This document shows positions 25,020-33,424 of a stretch of DNA of 64,000 bases, in pieces. The DNA comes from Haloferula helveola. GTDB taxonomy: Bacteria; Verrucomicrobiota; Verrucomicrobiia; Verrucomicrobiales; Akkermansiaceae. The stretch lies in NCBI RefSeq assembly GCF_037076345.1, contig NZ_AP024702.1:806001-870000 (forward strand). The letters run 5' to 3'. Made by a program: the position numbers and the translations under genes. Every line of letters begins with the position of its first letter. The stretch's first letter is position 1. The notes under the pieces are model-generated. The model had not been told where the DNA came from. It saw only the letters and a list, made by a program, of their open reading frames with translations, and made no database searches.

Positions 25020-25885
25020 CTGAATCTTCCAACCCCCATCTTCTCGTCTGCGGCCATGGCTATCTTGGCCGGGCCGTGTCGCGGGAGTTCCTTGCCGCCG
25101 GCTGGCATGTGACCGCCGTGTCGAGGAGCGATGCCGATCACGGCTCGGCGACCCCGTTGCTCGACGAGCGCTCGGCCGATCTAGCATCCGCCGAGAGCGT
25201 CGCGGAACTTGCTGGTTCGATCGCCCCGCCCGACTTCATCGTTCACTGCGCCTCCTCCGGCCGGGGTGGTGCGGACTCCTATCGCGCCGTCTATCTTGGA
25301 GGCTGCCGCCACTTGCTCGCCAGCTTCCCCGGAGTGCCCCTGCTGTTCACCTCGTCGACCTCGGTGTATCCGCAGACCGACGGCTCCGAAGTGACCGAGG
25401 ACTCCCCTGCCGAACCGGACCGCGAGACCGGGAAACTGCTTCGAGAAGCGGAGCAAACCGTGCTGGATGGCCGGGGGATCGTCTTCCGCCTCTCGGGCAT
25501 CTATGGCCCGGAACGGAGCGTCATTCTGAAAAAGTTCCTCTCGGGTGAGGCGACGCTCGAGGAAGACGGACGTCGGATTCTCAACCAAATCCACCGCGAC
25601 GACGCGGCTGCCGCGATTTTCCACGCTGCAACCCAATCCGTGCCGTCCGGGATCTGGAATGTCAGCGATTCGAATCCGCGCAGCCAACTCGCGACCTTCA
25701 AAGCGCTGGCCAAGCGCTTCAACCGGCCAATGCCTCCGTCCGCGCCGCGCGATCCGAACCGCAAACGCGGCTGGACCCACAAGCGGGTTTCCAATGCCAA
25801 GCTCGTCTCCGCCGGCTGGCACCTGCAGCACCCCGATTTCCTCGAAGCCGCCGGGAGCGTCGCGGACACTCTTAAGATCGGGTAG
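24992..25885 (+). CDS. NAD-dependent epimerase/dehydratase-like protein (atypical SDR, YeeZ-like)
   Basis: A 297-aa atypical short-chain dehydrogenase. The nucleotide-binding fingerprint is HLLVCGHGYLGRAVSREF (about residues 16-33). The segment LLFTSSTSVYPQTDG corresponds to the Ser/Tyr strand of extended SDRs, but the following YxxxK lysine is not evident, as in YeeZ-type proteins. A C-terminal part with RIHRDDAAAAIFHA-type contact (here QIHRDDAAAAIF) fits the NAD-epimerase fold. The GTG start at 24992 is uncertain: the first 12 codons lie within an inverted repeat, and a TTG at 25013 is an alternative. Confidence 0.78.
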   Translation: MDAAQGILKPESSNPHLLVCGHGYLGRAVSREFLAAGWHVTAVSRSDADHGSATPLLDERSADLASAESVAELAGSIAPPDFIVHCASSGRGGADSYRAVYLGGCRHLLASFPGVPLLFTSSTSVYPQTDGSEVTEDSPAEPDRETGKLLREAEQTVLDGRGIVFRLSGIYGPERSVILKKFLSGEATLEEDGRRILNQIHRDDAAAAIFHAATQSVPSGIWNVSDSNPRSQLATFKALAKRFNRPMPPSAPRDPNRKRGWTHKRVSNAKLVSAGWHLQHPDFLEAAGSVADTLKIG

Positions 25886-25914
25886 AGCTGCGGGGCGGAC
25901 GAGTGAGTGTCCGA

Positions 25915-27195
25915 CTAGGCTTCCAATACTTTGCGGAAGCGTTCCAAGGTGGCGGTGTTTTCGCAGACGATCTTGAAGCTCACCAGTGCCGGCATCGCGA
26001 TCAGCATGCCCGCGATCCCCCAGAAGCCCGCCCAAGCGAAGATCCAGAGGAACACCACCAGCGGGTTCAGGCGGAAGCGTTCTCCAAGAACAAGAGGCGT
26101 GACGACATTTCCTTCGATTGCCGTCAGCGCGAAGTAGACACAAGGAACGATCAACACGGCGCCCGGTGTGTCGAAGCTCGCCGCGGCGGCGAGGAATACC
26201 ACTCCGGTCCCGATCAGCGCGCCAACGTAGGGGATGAAGTTGAGAAGCATCCCAAGCACACCCCAGAGCGCGGGGTTGGGCATGCCGAGCAACCACATCG
26301 CGATCCCGATACCCGTCCCGAGGCAGAAGTTGATCAGCGTGATGGTGAACAGGTAGCGGGAGACGTCGTTACCCATCCGATCGAGGATGATTCCCGTCCC
26401 TTCCGATTCGCCGAGGCAGCGGATGATCCGGTTTCCGTAGGCGAGGATGAAAAGCACCAGAAACAGGAACGCGACCAGACCCAGACCGATGTCCTGGAGG
26501 GTCGACACAACGGCTTCGAGAGGATCCTCCCGAATCTCAACCGTCACCGGCTCGGGTTCGGGCTCTTCCTCAGCAGGAGCTGACTGCTCCTCTTCGACTT
26601 CCGACTCGGGTTTGTCGGATTCCTTATCGACCGAAACCACAGCCAGCTTCTCATCAGGCTCTTCGTTTGTTGCATTTTGCGAATCCTCATCCTCCGGAGC
26701 ATTGCTTTTTGCATCGTCATCCTTCGGTGGAGTCTTAGCTTTGGTCACCCGCTCGACCTTGTCCGCAACCTCCTTGAGACCGTCCTGAACCTCCTTCACC
26801 GGCCGGAAAACTTCCTGAACGCGGGTCGCCACGACCTCACCATCGATCGACTCCATCCACTGCGCTCCCGGCTCAATCAGTTGGTAGGAACCGAAGCCCA
26901 CCAGCCCGACCAGCCCAGCCACCGTTGCGCTGGAAGCAACGATTCTCGGCAGACGCAGCTTACGAAACGCAAGGTAGACCGGGTAAAGGACCAGCGAGGC
27001 GAGGATCGCCAGAACCACCGGAAGCAGCACCACCCGGCTGTGGTGGAGCACGTAGCCGGCGACCAGAAGGAACAGGCCGACCTGGGAAACGCTGATCAGG
27101 CTGACCGACTCCTTCAGCCGGCACCATCGCGTCCGCCGGTCGCCAAAACTCTCCTCATCGGCATCGGACTGCGGTTCGCTGGACTCATTCGGCAT
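25915..27195 (-). CDS. AI-2E family (PerM-like) transporter with long acidic insertion
   Basis: A 426-aa membrane protein of the AI-2E/PerM family. Two N-terminal transmembrane segments (about residues 33-80), the SSATVAGLVGLVGFGSYQLI segment and a C-terminal bundle with the family-typical LLNFIPYVGALIG and FAWAGFWGIAGMLIAMP motifs are visible. Between them, about residues 150-235 form a long Glu/Asp/Pro/Lys-rich low-complexity insertion not seen in standard members. Members have been proposed to export AI-2 or act as Na/H-coupled transporters; the substrate here is unknown. ATG 27195 was chosen for its AGGAG sequence 7 nt upstream. Confidence 0.87.
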   Translation of the reverse strand: MPNESSEPQSDADEESFGDRRTRWCRLKESVSLISVSQVGLFLLVAGYVLHHSRVVLLPVVLAILASLVLYPVYLAFRKLRLPRIVASSATVAGLVGLVGFGSYQLIEPGAQWMESIDGEVVATRVQEVFRPVKEVQDGLKEVADKVERVTKAKTPPKDDDAKSNAPEDEDSQNATNEEPDEKLAVVSVDKESDKPESEVEEEQSAPAEEEPEPEPVTVEIREDPLEAVVSTLQDIGLGLVAFLFLVLFILAYGNRIIRCLGESEGTGIILDRMGNDVSRYLFTITLINFCLGTGIGIAMWLLGMPNPALWGVLGMLLNFIPYVGALIGTGVVFLAAAASFDTPGAVLIVPCVYFALTAIEGNVVTPLVLGERFRLNPLVVFLWIFAWAGFWGIAGMLIAMPALVSFKIVCENTATLERFRKVLEA

Positions 27196-27286
27196 GCGAT
27201 CTCCTATCGCACGCCGCGGACCAACCGTCCCCGCCCACCGATCGCCATCGACGGTCAACCGGTCATCCGGCTCCCGGAAGGAGGCC

Positions 27287-27604
27287 TCAATCGTCGGCTT
27301 CGTCGCGGCCGCAACAGTCGCCCTTGATCAGCAGATAGGCGCCCACGGCGACCGCGCCCAGCAGCAGCAGGCCACCCGCGGAGACTCCCGCCGGATGCTC
27401 GCGAGCGGTTCGGCTGACGCGCTCGATCCCGTCCCGCGCGTAGCTGCGACCGCTGCTCACCAGCTCCCGCACGCCCGTCGGCAGCGTGTGCTGGCCGGTG
27501 TGACGGACGAGATGCTTCATATCCATCCTCAGGCTTGCGAGATCGTCTTTGACTCGCGCCAGCAGATCGGCGGCCCGTTTGTCTTCGAAAGGTGAATTGC
27601 TCAT
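27287..27604 (-). CDS. Small DUF883/ElaB-like membrane-tethered protein
   Basis: A 105-aa protein. An N-terminal charged helical part (RAADLLARVKDDLASLRMDM, residues 10-29) continues in an amphipathic middle. One transmembrane helix (about residues 73-94, GVSAGGLLLLGAVAVGAYLL) and a short polar tail with two adjacent cysteines follow. The plan resembles ElaB/YqjD-type C-tail-anchored proteins that attach ribosomes to the inner membrane in stationary phase, but no diagnostic motif confirms this. 91 bp upstream of the AI-2E transporter on the same strand. Confidence 0.65.
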   Translation of the reverse strand: MSNSPFEDKRAADLLARVKDDLASLRMDMKHLVRHTGQHTLPTGVRELVSSGRSYARDGIERVSRTAREHPAGVSAGGLLLLGAVAVGAYLLIKGDCCGRDEADD

Positions 27605-27698
27605 GGTCGGGGGTTGGGGTTGAGGAAGAGAGCCTCCCTTCCACTAACACCATGCCCCATCCCCGCCGCAGAGCAAGAAACGGTCTTCAGGAAATCCT

Positions 27699-29210
27699 CT
27701 ACTCGGATGCGGCCGATCGTTCGAAGGTCGGCGGCGTGAGCGGGAACAGCGGGTTCTCGTCGGTCTGCTCTTTGAGCAGTTTGGCGGCCCGCTCGATCAA
27801 CTCGGGGTGTTCCGCGGCGAGGTTCTTCGTTTCACCGCGATCCTTGACCACGTCGTAGACCTCCCACGGATCCGGGTTTTTCCGCTTCAGTCCGCGACGC
27901 AGAACCTTCATGTGGCCGAAATTGACCGCAACCTGTCCCCCATACTCGGGATAGACCCAAACCATCGGCTTGCGCTCGCCTCCGTCCTTGCCGGTCGTGA
28001 TGGCCGGCCACAGCGACTGGCCGTCGAGACCGTCCGGCTTCTTCAGCCCGACCGCATCGGCGAGGGTCGGAAACCAGTCGGCGAAGTAGCCCGGCGTATC
28101 ACTGGTGCTGCCGGCGTCGACTTTGCCCGGATAGCGGACGATCATTGGCACGCGCAGGCCGCCTTCGTAAACGCTTCCCTTCCAGCCCTTGAGGTCGAGC
28201 GTGCTGTTGAAGAAGTCGGCATCGACACCGCCGATATGGAAGTGGGTGGTCTTGACGCCCGGATGCGTCGTGCCGTTGTCGGAGGTGAAAACGACAATCG
28301 TGTTGTCGGCCACACCCGCATCTTCAAGAGCCTCCATGACCCGACCGACGTATCGGTCGAGATCGTTGATCATCGCGGCATAGCCCGCGCGCGGACGGGG
28401 ATGGGGCAAGTAGCCGCACTGACCGCGATACGCCTCATTGTCCCAGTCCTTCGGAAACCGGTCGACCGCCTCTTCCGGCGGGTGCATCGCCACGTGAGGT
28501 TCGATGAAGGCCAGATAGAGGAAGAACGGGTCGTCCTTATGCTTGGAAATGAAGTCCTCGGCTTCGTCGATCATCAGGTAGGGTGCGTATTGCTCGGCCT
28601 GATAGTCCTCCAGCTTCACTTCTCCCGTCGGCTTCTTCCTGTGGCCGGGGATCGGGTTCGGATTGATCTCGATCTGCTCGTCGTTCCTCCAGATGTAGCG
28701 CGGGTAAAAGCTATGGGCCACCGCCTGGCAGTTGTAGCCGAAGAACAGGTCGAACCCCTGCTTGTTGGGATCACCGGTGCTCCCCACCGGCCCGAGACCC
28801 CACTTGCCCATCGCGCCGGTGGCGTAGCCCGCTTCTTTGAAGGCCTCGGCCAAGGTCACGACGCCCTCGGTGATCGGATGCTGCCCCTCATTGAACTGCG
28901 GAAAGTTTTTCTTGGCCTGCAGATTACCCCGGATCTCGGCATGCCCGAGGTGCTTGCCACTCATCAGCACGCAACGCGCCGGAGCACAGACCGGCGCCCC
29001 GGTGTAGTGGCGGGTGAAGCGCCGGCCCTGGGCGGCGAGCCGGTCGATGTTGGGAGTCGGGATCTTGCTCTGGCCGTAGCACCCGAGTTCGCCGTAGCCG
29101 AGATCGTCAGCGAGGATGAAGACGACATTCGGTCGCTCGGCCGCATTTGCTTGCGCCAAGACAATCGATGCAAAAAATACCGCCAAATAATGAGTTTTCC
29201 GTCTGGGCAT
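27699..29210 (-). CDS. Secreted sulfatase, formylglycine type
   Basis: A 503-aa S1-family sulfatase with a signal peptide (to about residue 23, ending ANA). The metal-binding N-terminus RPNVVFILADDLGYGELGCYG and the catalytic motif C-A-P-A-R (near residue 74, in PVCAPARCVLMSG) are intact, so the Cys should be converted to formylglycine. Other family blocks: GYATGAMGKWGLG, FLYLAFIEPHVAMHPPEE and TSDNGTTHPG. It hydrolyses sulfate esters, presumably of a polysaccharide; substrate class cannot be assigned by eye. An alternative ATG at 29219 would add three residues. Divergent from the anchored hypothetical gene. Confidence 0.92.
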   Translation of the reverse strand: MPRRKTHYLAVFFASIVLAQANAAERPNVVFILADDLGYGELGCYGQSKIPTPNIDRLAAQGRRFTRHYTGAPVCAPARCVLMSGKHLGHAEIRGNLQAKKNFPQFNEGQHPITEGVVTLAEAFKEAGYATGAMGKWGLGPVGSTGDPNKQGFDLFFGYNCQAVAHSFYPRYIWRNDEQIEINPNPIPGHRKKPTGEVKLEDYQAEQYAPYLMIDEAEDFISKHKDDPFFLYLAFIEPHVAMHPPEEAVDRFPKDWDNEAYRGQCGYLPHPRPRAGYAAMINDLDRYVGRVMEALEDAGVADNTIVVFTSDNGTTHPGVKTTHFHIGGVDADFFNSTLDLKGWKGSVYEGGLRVPMIVRYPGKVDAGSTSDTPGYFADWFPTLADAVGLKKPDGLDGQSLWPAITTGKDGGERKPMVWVYPEYGGQVAVNFGHMKVLRRGLKRKNPDPWEVYDVVKDRGETKNLAAEHPELIERAAKLLKEQTDENPLFPLTPPTFERSAASE

Positions 29211-29365
29211 GATCCGCATCTACGCCACCGACCCGGGCTTTCTCAACCGGGAATGGCAATTTGCGGTGAAATCGCAAATCTTTGACGGAAAAGCGTAACC
29301 GTCGTCGCTGGCTTAGCGTACAGCTGACGCAACCCCGAGCTCTCCCCCTTTTCCCGAACCCCAAC

Positions 29366-30313
29366 ATGAAACGAAACGCAATCATCGCCGCCGGAGCCGC
29401 CGTGCTCCTGATCGGAGTCGTCGCCATCGCCATGAACTCCGGCAATTCCGGGGACACCGACGATTCGGGCGGGTCCACCACCGAGAACATCCCACCGCGC
29501 GGGACCACTGGAGGATCCGATGGGGAATTCCAGCCCGACATGCCTCCCAAGGCCTCGGCGAGGAGCGCACGCGAGGAGGCACAGTCGGAACTGGTCGATC
29601 AGTACGGCGAATCCCGCACCAAGCTGGCCCGCCACGTCTCCGAGAATGTCGTCGGTCTGCTCGATGACGTGATCGCGATGGGCGAAATGATGGTCGAGGG
29701 CCGCAGCGGCGACTTCGGTGGAGGCCGGGGCGGCGTTCGCTGGGCGCTCCGCGGCACCGGGGTCGAACTCAACGAGGAACAGGAAGAGCAGGCCGCCGAG
29801 CTGATGAAGGATTTCCGCAAGCGCGAGCTGGAGAAAACCAAGTCGTCGGTGAATGACCTCCGTAAGGACCCGACCGCCCTGATGGGCATGTTGCTCGCCG
29901 GCGACGCGCGCTCCCGTGACGAGCTCAGCGAAGCCGACTACGCCGCTCTTCAGGAAGCCAATGCGGATGCTCTCGGCGACATCATCAACCCGCTGGATCG
30001 AAACAATTTCCGAGGCGGATCGCCCATGGAGGACGAGTTGTTCCGCAGTGGATTCGAAGCGCTGCTCGACGAGGAGCAGGCGGCCGCCTTCGCGGAATCC
30101 CAAGCCAAGAAGGAGGAAGAAGCTGCCTCGGAGGAGCCATCCCGCACCGACATCACACAGCTTCCCGTCATGGATCTCGAGGCCGCCGACGAGGCGATCC
30201 GTTCCACCCGCCAGATGACAGCCGGCTTCAAGCAGGTGGTCGAAGGCATGGGCAACCTCGGGCCACTTCTCGAGCAGCAGCGCCGCAACCGCGGCGAAGA
30301 AGAGGCGGAGTAA
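29366..30313 (+). CDS. Membrane-anchored hypothetical protein, Glu/Asp-rich
   Basis: A 315-aa protein with one N-terminal transmembrane anchor (residues 5-24). A Gly/Ser/Asp-rich linker (about 25-75) and a mostly helical periplasmic domain follow. Segments such as LNEEQEEQAAELMKDF (about 132-147) and LLDEEQAAAFAES resemble the LTxxQ pattern of Spy/CpxP-type helical proteins, but similarity is weak. Residues 96-110 and 225-240 are Gly/Arg-rich. No enzyme motif is present. Convergent with queD; the two stops are separated by a palindromic element. Confidence 0.8.
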   Translation: MKRNAIIAAGAAVLLIGVVAIAMNSGNSGDTDDSGGSTTENIPPRGTTGGSDGEFQPDMPPKASARSAREEAQSELVDQYGESRTKLARHVSENVVGLLDDVIAMGEMMVEGRSGDFGGGRGGVRWALRGTGVELNEEQEEQAAELMKDFRKRELEKTKSSVNDLRKDPTALMGMLLAGDARSRDELSEADYAALQEANADALGDIINPLDRNNFRGGSPMEDELFRSGFEALLDEEQAAAFAESQAKKEEEAASEEPSRTDITQLPVMDLEAADEAIRSTRQMTAGFKQVVEGMGNLGPLLEQQRRNRGEEEAE

Positions 30314-30328
30314 TCCGAGCGGGCGGAC

Positions 30329-30376
30329 CTGAGGTCAACTTAGACGGACGAGCAAAGTTGCTCGTCCCTACCTCAG
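30329..30376 (-). repeat. GTAG-headed REP-like palindrome between convergent genes
   Basis: On the minus strand: GAGGTAGG followed by a 10-bp perfect hairpin (GGACGAGCAA / TTGCTCGTCC, arms 30358-30367 and 30346-30355) with a 2-nt centre, itself enclosed by CTGAGGT/ACCTCAG. A GTAG tetranucleotide before a stem is the hallmark of REP sequences mobilised by RAYT transposases. It may also act as a bidirectional terminator for the two convergent genes; there is no T-run. Confidence 0.55.
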
Positions 30377-30738
30377 AATTCGCCCCGGAACGAACAGCGG
30401 GCCGTCGGCGTCTCGAAGATCTCGATTTCGGTCAGCCCAGGTAGATCCACCTCAAGCTTGCGCCAGAACCACGCGGCGAGCCGCTCAATGGTCGGGCTCT
30501 CGAGTCCTTCGATGTCGTTGAGGTAGCCGTGGTCGAGCTGGTCGAGGAGGGGGCGCATGGCGTCCGAGATCCGCTTGTGGTCGTAGACCCAGCCGATCTC
30601 CTCATCGACCTCGCCCTCGATCGAGATCTCGACCTTGAAGCTGTGGCCATGCATCTGCCGGCATTTGTGCCCCTCCGGCAGGCTTGGCAGCGTGTGGGCC
30701 GCCTCGAAGCGGAATTCCTTGGTCAGTCGCGCTCGCAT
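30373..30738 (-). CDS. queD: 6-carboxytetrahydropterin synthase (QueD/PTPS family)
   Basis: A 121-aa PTPS-family enzyme of queuosine biosynthesis that makes 6-carboxy-5,6,7,8-tetrahydropterin from dihydroneopterin triphosphate. Zinc-ligand histidines are in FEAAHTLP and MHGHSF. The catalytic Cys lies in the QueD-type C-x3-HGH spacing (KCRQMHGH, residues 24-31). DHGYLND and SPTIERLAAWFW are family blocks. ATG 30738 was preferred over an upstream GTG/ATG option because the protein core starts there. No other que genes are nearby. Confidence 0.9.
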   Translation of the reverse strand: MRARLTKEFRFEAAHTLPSLPEGHKCRQMHGHSFKVEISIEGEVDEEIGWVYDHKRISDAMRPLLDQLDHGYLNDIEGLESPTIERLAAWFWRKLEVDLPGLTEIEIFETPTARCSFRGEF

Positions 30739-30832
30739 CGCGCCGCGAACCTGACAGCCGCCACTCCCCACCGCAAGTGCGCGCCCTCGGCACTTGCCCC
30801 GCCATTCCCCGGTCCATAGAAACCGTCATCCG

Positions 30833-31615
30833 ATGTCCGAGCCGCGCTTCACCCTGCTGATTCCCAGTTACAACACAGGGCCCATCCTCCGGCGGACCAT
30901 TGAGGCCGCGCTCACGACTTCTCTCCCGGTAACGGTCGTCATCGATGGCTCAACCGATGGCTCGGACACCGACCTTGAGGATCTCGACGACCGCCTGATC
31001 GTTCACCGACTTCCGGAAAACCGCGGCAAGGGCTCCGCCGTCCTGCACGGCATCCGGCTCGCGGCGGAAGACGGCTTCACCCATGCGCTGGCGATGGATG
31101 CGGACGGCCAGCATCCGACCGACTCGGTGGAGAAGTTCGTCGCGATCGGCCGACGCCACCCGGAAGCCGCGGTCTTCGGCAGCCCGGTCTTCGATGACTC
31201 CGCCCCAGCACTGCGCGTCAATGGACGCAAGCTGTCGAACTTCTGGGCGAACCTCGAAACGCTTGGCTGGGGCATCGACGATTCGCTCTTCGGCATGAGG
31301 CTATACCCGATCCAGCCGCTGATCCGCGTGCTGGAGGAAACGCGTTTCGCCCGCCGCTTCGACTTCGATCCGGAAGTCGCCGTCCGGCTCTGCTGGCACG
31401 GCGTGCCACTCATCAACCTGCCGACTCCGGTCCGCTACATCGATCCGGAAGACGGCGGGGTCTCGCAGTTCCGCTACCTCCGCGACAACACCCTGCTGAC
31501 CTGGATGCATCTTCGGCTCTTCGCCGGTTTCCTCGCCCGGGCGCCATGGCTCTTCATGCGCGGCAACAACCCCCTGCTCCACCTCAGCCCGTCCCAGGCG
31601 CCCCCGTCGGCATGA
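30833..31615 (+). CDS. Glycosyltransferase family 2
   Basis: A 260-aa GT2 enzyme with the GT-A fold. The N-terminal nucleotide-binding strand is TLLIPSYNTGPILRRTIEAA (residues 6-25), and the metal-binding D-x-D-type site is AMDADGQHP (about 87-95). The C-terminal part includes RFDFDPEVAVRLCWHG and ends without strong transmembrane helices. It resembles dolichol-phosphate mannosyltransferase-like GT2 enzymes used on lipid carriers. Its stop overlaps the start of the methyltransferase gene by 4 nt (ATGA). Confidence 0.87.
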   Translation: MSEPRFTLLIPSYNTGPILRRTIEAALTTSLPVTVVIDGSTDGSDTDLEDLDDRLIVHRLPENRGKGSAVLHGIRLAAEDGFTHALAMDADGQHPTDSVEKFVAIGRRHPEAAVFGSPVFDDSAPALRVNGRKLSNFWANLETLGWGIDDSLFGMRLYPIQPLIRVLEETRFARRFDFDPEVAVRLCWHGVPLINLPTPVRYIDPEDGGVSQFRYLRDNTLLTWMHLRLFAGFLARAPWLFMRGNNPLLHLSPSQAPPSA

Positions 31616-32247
31616 ATCCCGTCCATCGACACTTCCGGCGCCACTGGGACAAGCACTACGTCGCCGCCAAGCTGCGCTCGGATCCGCTCTACGAGGCGGT
31701 GCTCGATGAGCTTCGGGGCAGCGATCTTCCCCTGCTCGACCTAGGATGTGGTCTGGGTGTGCTCGCCTTCTACCTTCGCGAACACGGGCTCGAGGTTCCG
31801 ATCCACTCGCTCGACTACGACGATCGCAAGATCGCCGAAGCCCAGCGTCTTGCCGAAGACCGTGGCACCAGCGGGTTGAGCTTCGCCTTCCACGACGCCC
31901 GCGAGGGGCTTCCGGAACACCACGGCAACGTCACGATCCTCGACATCCTCCAGTTCTTCAGTCCGGAGCAAATCCGGACCTTGCTCGGGCTCGCCGCCGA
32001 CCGGGTGGCACCGGGCGGCAAACTGGTGATCCGTTCGTGCGTCCGTGACGAGTCGCTGCGGTTCAAGGCGACGGTTGCGGGAGATGTCCTCGCCAAGGCG
32101 ACCTTCTGGATGAAGGCGGCACCGACCCACTACCCGACCTCCGAGGACTTCCGCGAAACGCTGTCACCCCACGGAGAGGTGGAGATCACACCGCTGTGGG
32201 GCTCCACTCCGTTCAACAATCACCTGATTGTTCTGAAGAAGGCCTGA
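31612..32247 (+). CDS. SAM-dependent methyltransferase, class I
   Basis: A 211-aa class I methyltransferase. SAM-binding motif I is LLDLGCGLGVLAFYLREHG (about residues 40-58). The acidic residue of motif II is in HSLDYDDRKIAEAQ, motif post-II in VTILDILQFFSPEQI and motif III in PGGKLVIRSCV. It is translationally coupled to the GT2 gene, so it may methylate the product of that enzyme or the same glycolipid. Its 3' end overlaps the convergent deacetylase gene by 35 bp. Confidence 0.85.
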   Translation: MNPVHRHFRRHWDKHYVAAKLRSDPLYEAVLDELRGSDLPLLDLGCGLGVLAFYLREHGLEVPIHSLDYDDRKIAEAQRLAEDRGTSGLSFAFHDAREGLPEHHGNVTILDILQFFSPEQIRTLLGLAADRVAPGGKLVIRSCVRDESLRFKATVAGDVLAKATFWMKAAPTHYPTSEDFRETLSPHGEVEITPLWGSTPFNNHLIVLKKA

Positions 32248-33424
32248 GCCGGTCGAGTTCGGCCAGCGCCCGGTCTGCGAAATCCACCGCCACCGGCGTG
32301 GCCTCGTGAAGCAACAGGATGTCACCGTCCGTGACACCTTCGGTAAGGCGCAGGACGAGTCTGTCGGGATCGTGCTGGATCGTATCGAATGACCGGCGGC
32401 TCCATGCGACCACATCGAGTCCGAGTTCGCGGGTGACCGGGTGGGTGAAGAAATTCCGGTGCCCGACCGGCGCCCGGAACCACCGGGGCCGAACGCCCGT
32501 CGCTTCCTCGACCGCGTCCTGACATTCACAAATCTCCCGTCGGGTACGCCCGGGCCCCAAGCCCCACATCCGGCCTTGGGGGTGGGTCATGGTATGGTTG
32601 CCGATTTCATGGCCGCGCTCGACGATCTCGCGCGCCAACTCGGGGAACTCCCGTACTTTGTCGCCGATCACGAAGAAGACCGCCTTCACGCCGTGGCGGT
32701 CGAGCAGGTCGAGAATGGCGGGCGTGTCATTTGGGTCGGGGCCATCGTCGAAGGTCAGAAGAATCCGCCCGTCCTTGATACGGGTGGCAAGCGGACCGAA
32801 TAGCCGGCTCGACGTCCGGAACGTCCCCCACGCCCAGCACCCCGCAAACACCACAGCCGCAGCGGACGCCGCAACCCAGCCGAACTTCCAGAGCAACCCG
32901 CCCATGATCAAATGCGCGACCACGAAGATCGCGATCCGAATCGCGATTCCCACCGACCCGGCCACAAGCATCAGCCGCTTCCACAGCAACGCGCCGACCG
33001 CCATGAACTGGGCGATCACGAAGCCGATCCAGCCCCATGCGACCCAGCGCACCGGGGTGTCCCCGCCACGCCACACCAGCCACTCGGCCCACAGCGTCAA
33101 AAGAAGCACCCAACCCCAGAATGCCTGGTCCGGCTTCCGCAGACGCAGCCCGAAAGCCAGCACGTGCAGCAACACGAAGACCGCCGGAACGACCAGCAGC
33201 GATGCCACCCACGCGCCACCGAGACGCCACAGCGCGTCGAACACCGCGACCCCCACCACAGCTGGAAATATGATGCCGAGTGTCCAGCATTCCAAAGGAT
33301 TGCTTCCCGGGTAGGCGCCGCGTTTCGTCCGATCCCCTTCCGGGGGGCCATCCGGGCCTCCGACGAGGCGGAACAACGGCGAAACCGCCCGGTTCGGCTT
33401 TCCAAGATCCAACTCCGCTCTCAC
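32213..33424 (-). CDS. Membrane polysaccharide deacetylase (NodB domain)
   Basis: A 403-aa protein with about five or six N-terminal transmembrane segments (residues 50-200). A C-terminal NodB deacetylase domain carries all five motifs: TFDDGPDP (224-231), HTMTHP (277-282), RWFRAPVGHRN, VVAWSRRSFDT and LLLHEAT. Catalytic Asp and zinc His residues are present. It should de-N-acetylate or de-O-acetylate a lipid-linked or periplasmic sugar. The start is GTG at 33424, overlapping the stop of the acyltransferase gene by GTGA. It is convergent with the GT2/methyltransferase pair. The membrane part is unusual for a NodB protein. Confidence 0.85.
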   Translation of the reverse strand: MRAELDLGKPNRAVSPLFRLVGGPDGPPEGDRTKRGAYPGSNPLECWTLGIIFPAVVGVAVFDALWRLGGAWVASLLVVPAVFVLLHVLAFGLRLRKPDQAFWGWVLLLTLWAEWLVWRGGDTPVRWVAWGWIGFVIAQFMAVGALLWKRLMLVAGSVGIAIRIAIFVVAHLIMGGLLWKFGWVAASAAAVVFAGCWAWGTFRTSSRLFGPLATRIKDGRILLTFDDGPDPNDTPAILDLLDRHGVKAVFFVIGDKVREFPELAREIVERGHEIGNHTMTHPQGRMWGLGPGRTRREICECQDAVEEATGVRPRWFRAPVGHRNFFTHPVTRELGLDVVAWSRRSFDTIQHDPDRLVLRLTEGVTDGDILLLHEATPVAVDFADRALAELDRLRPSSEQSGDC

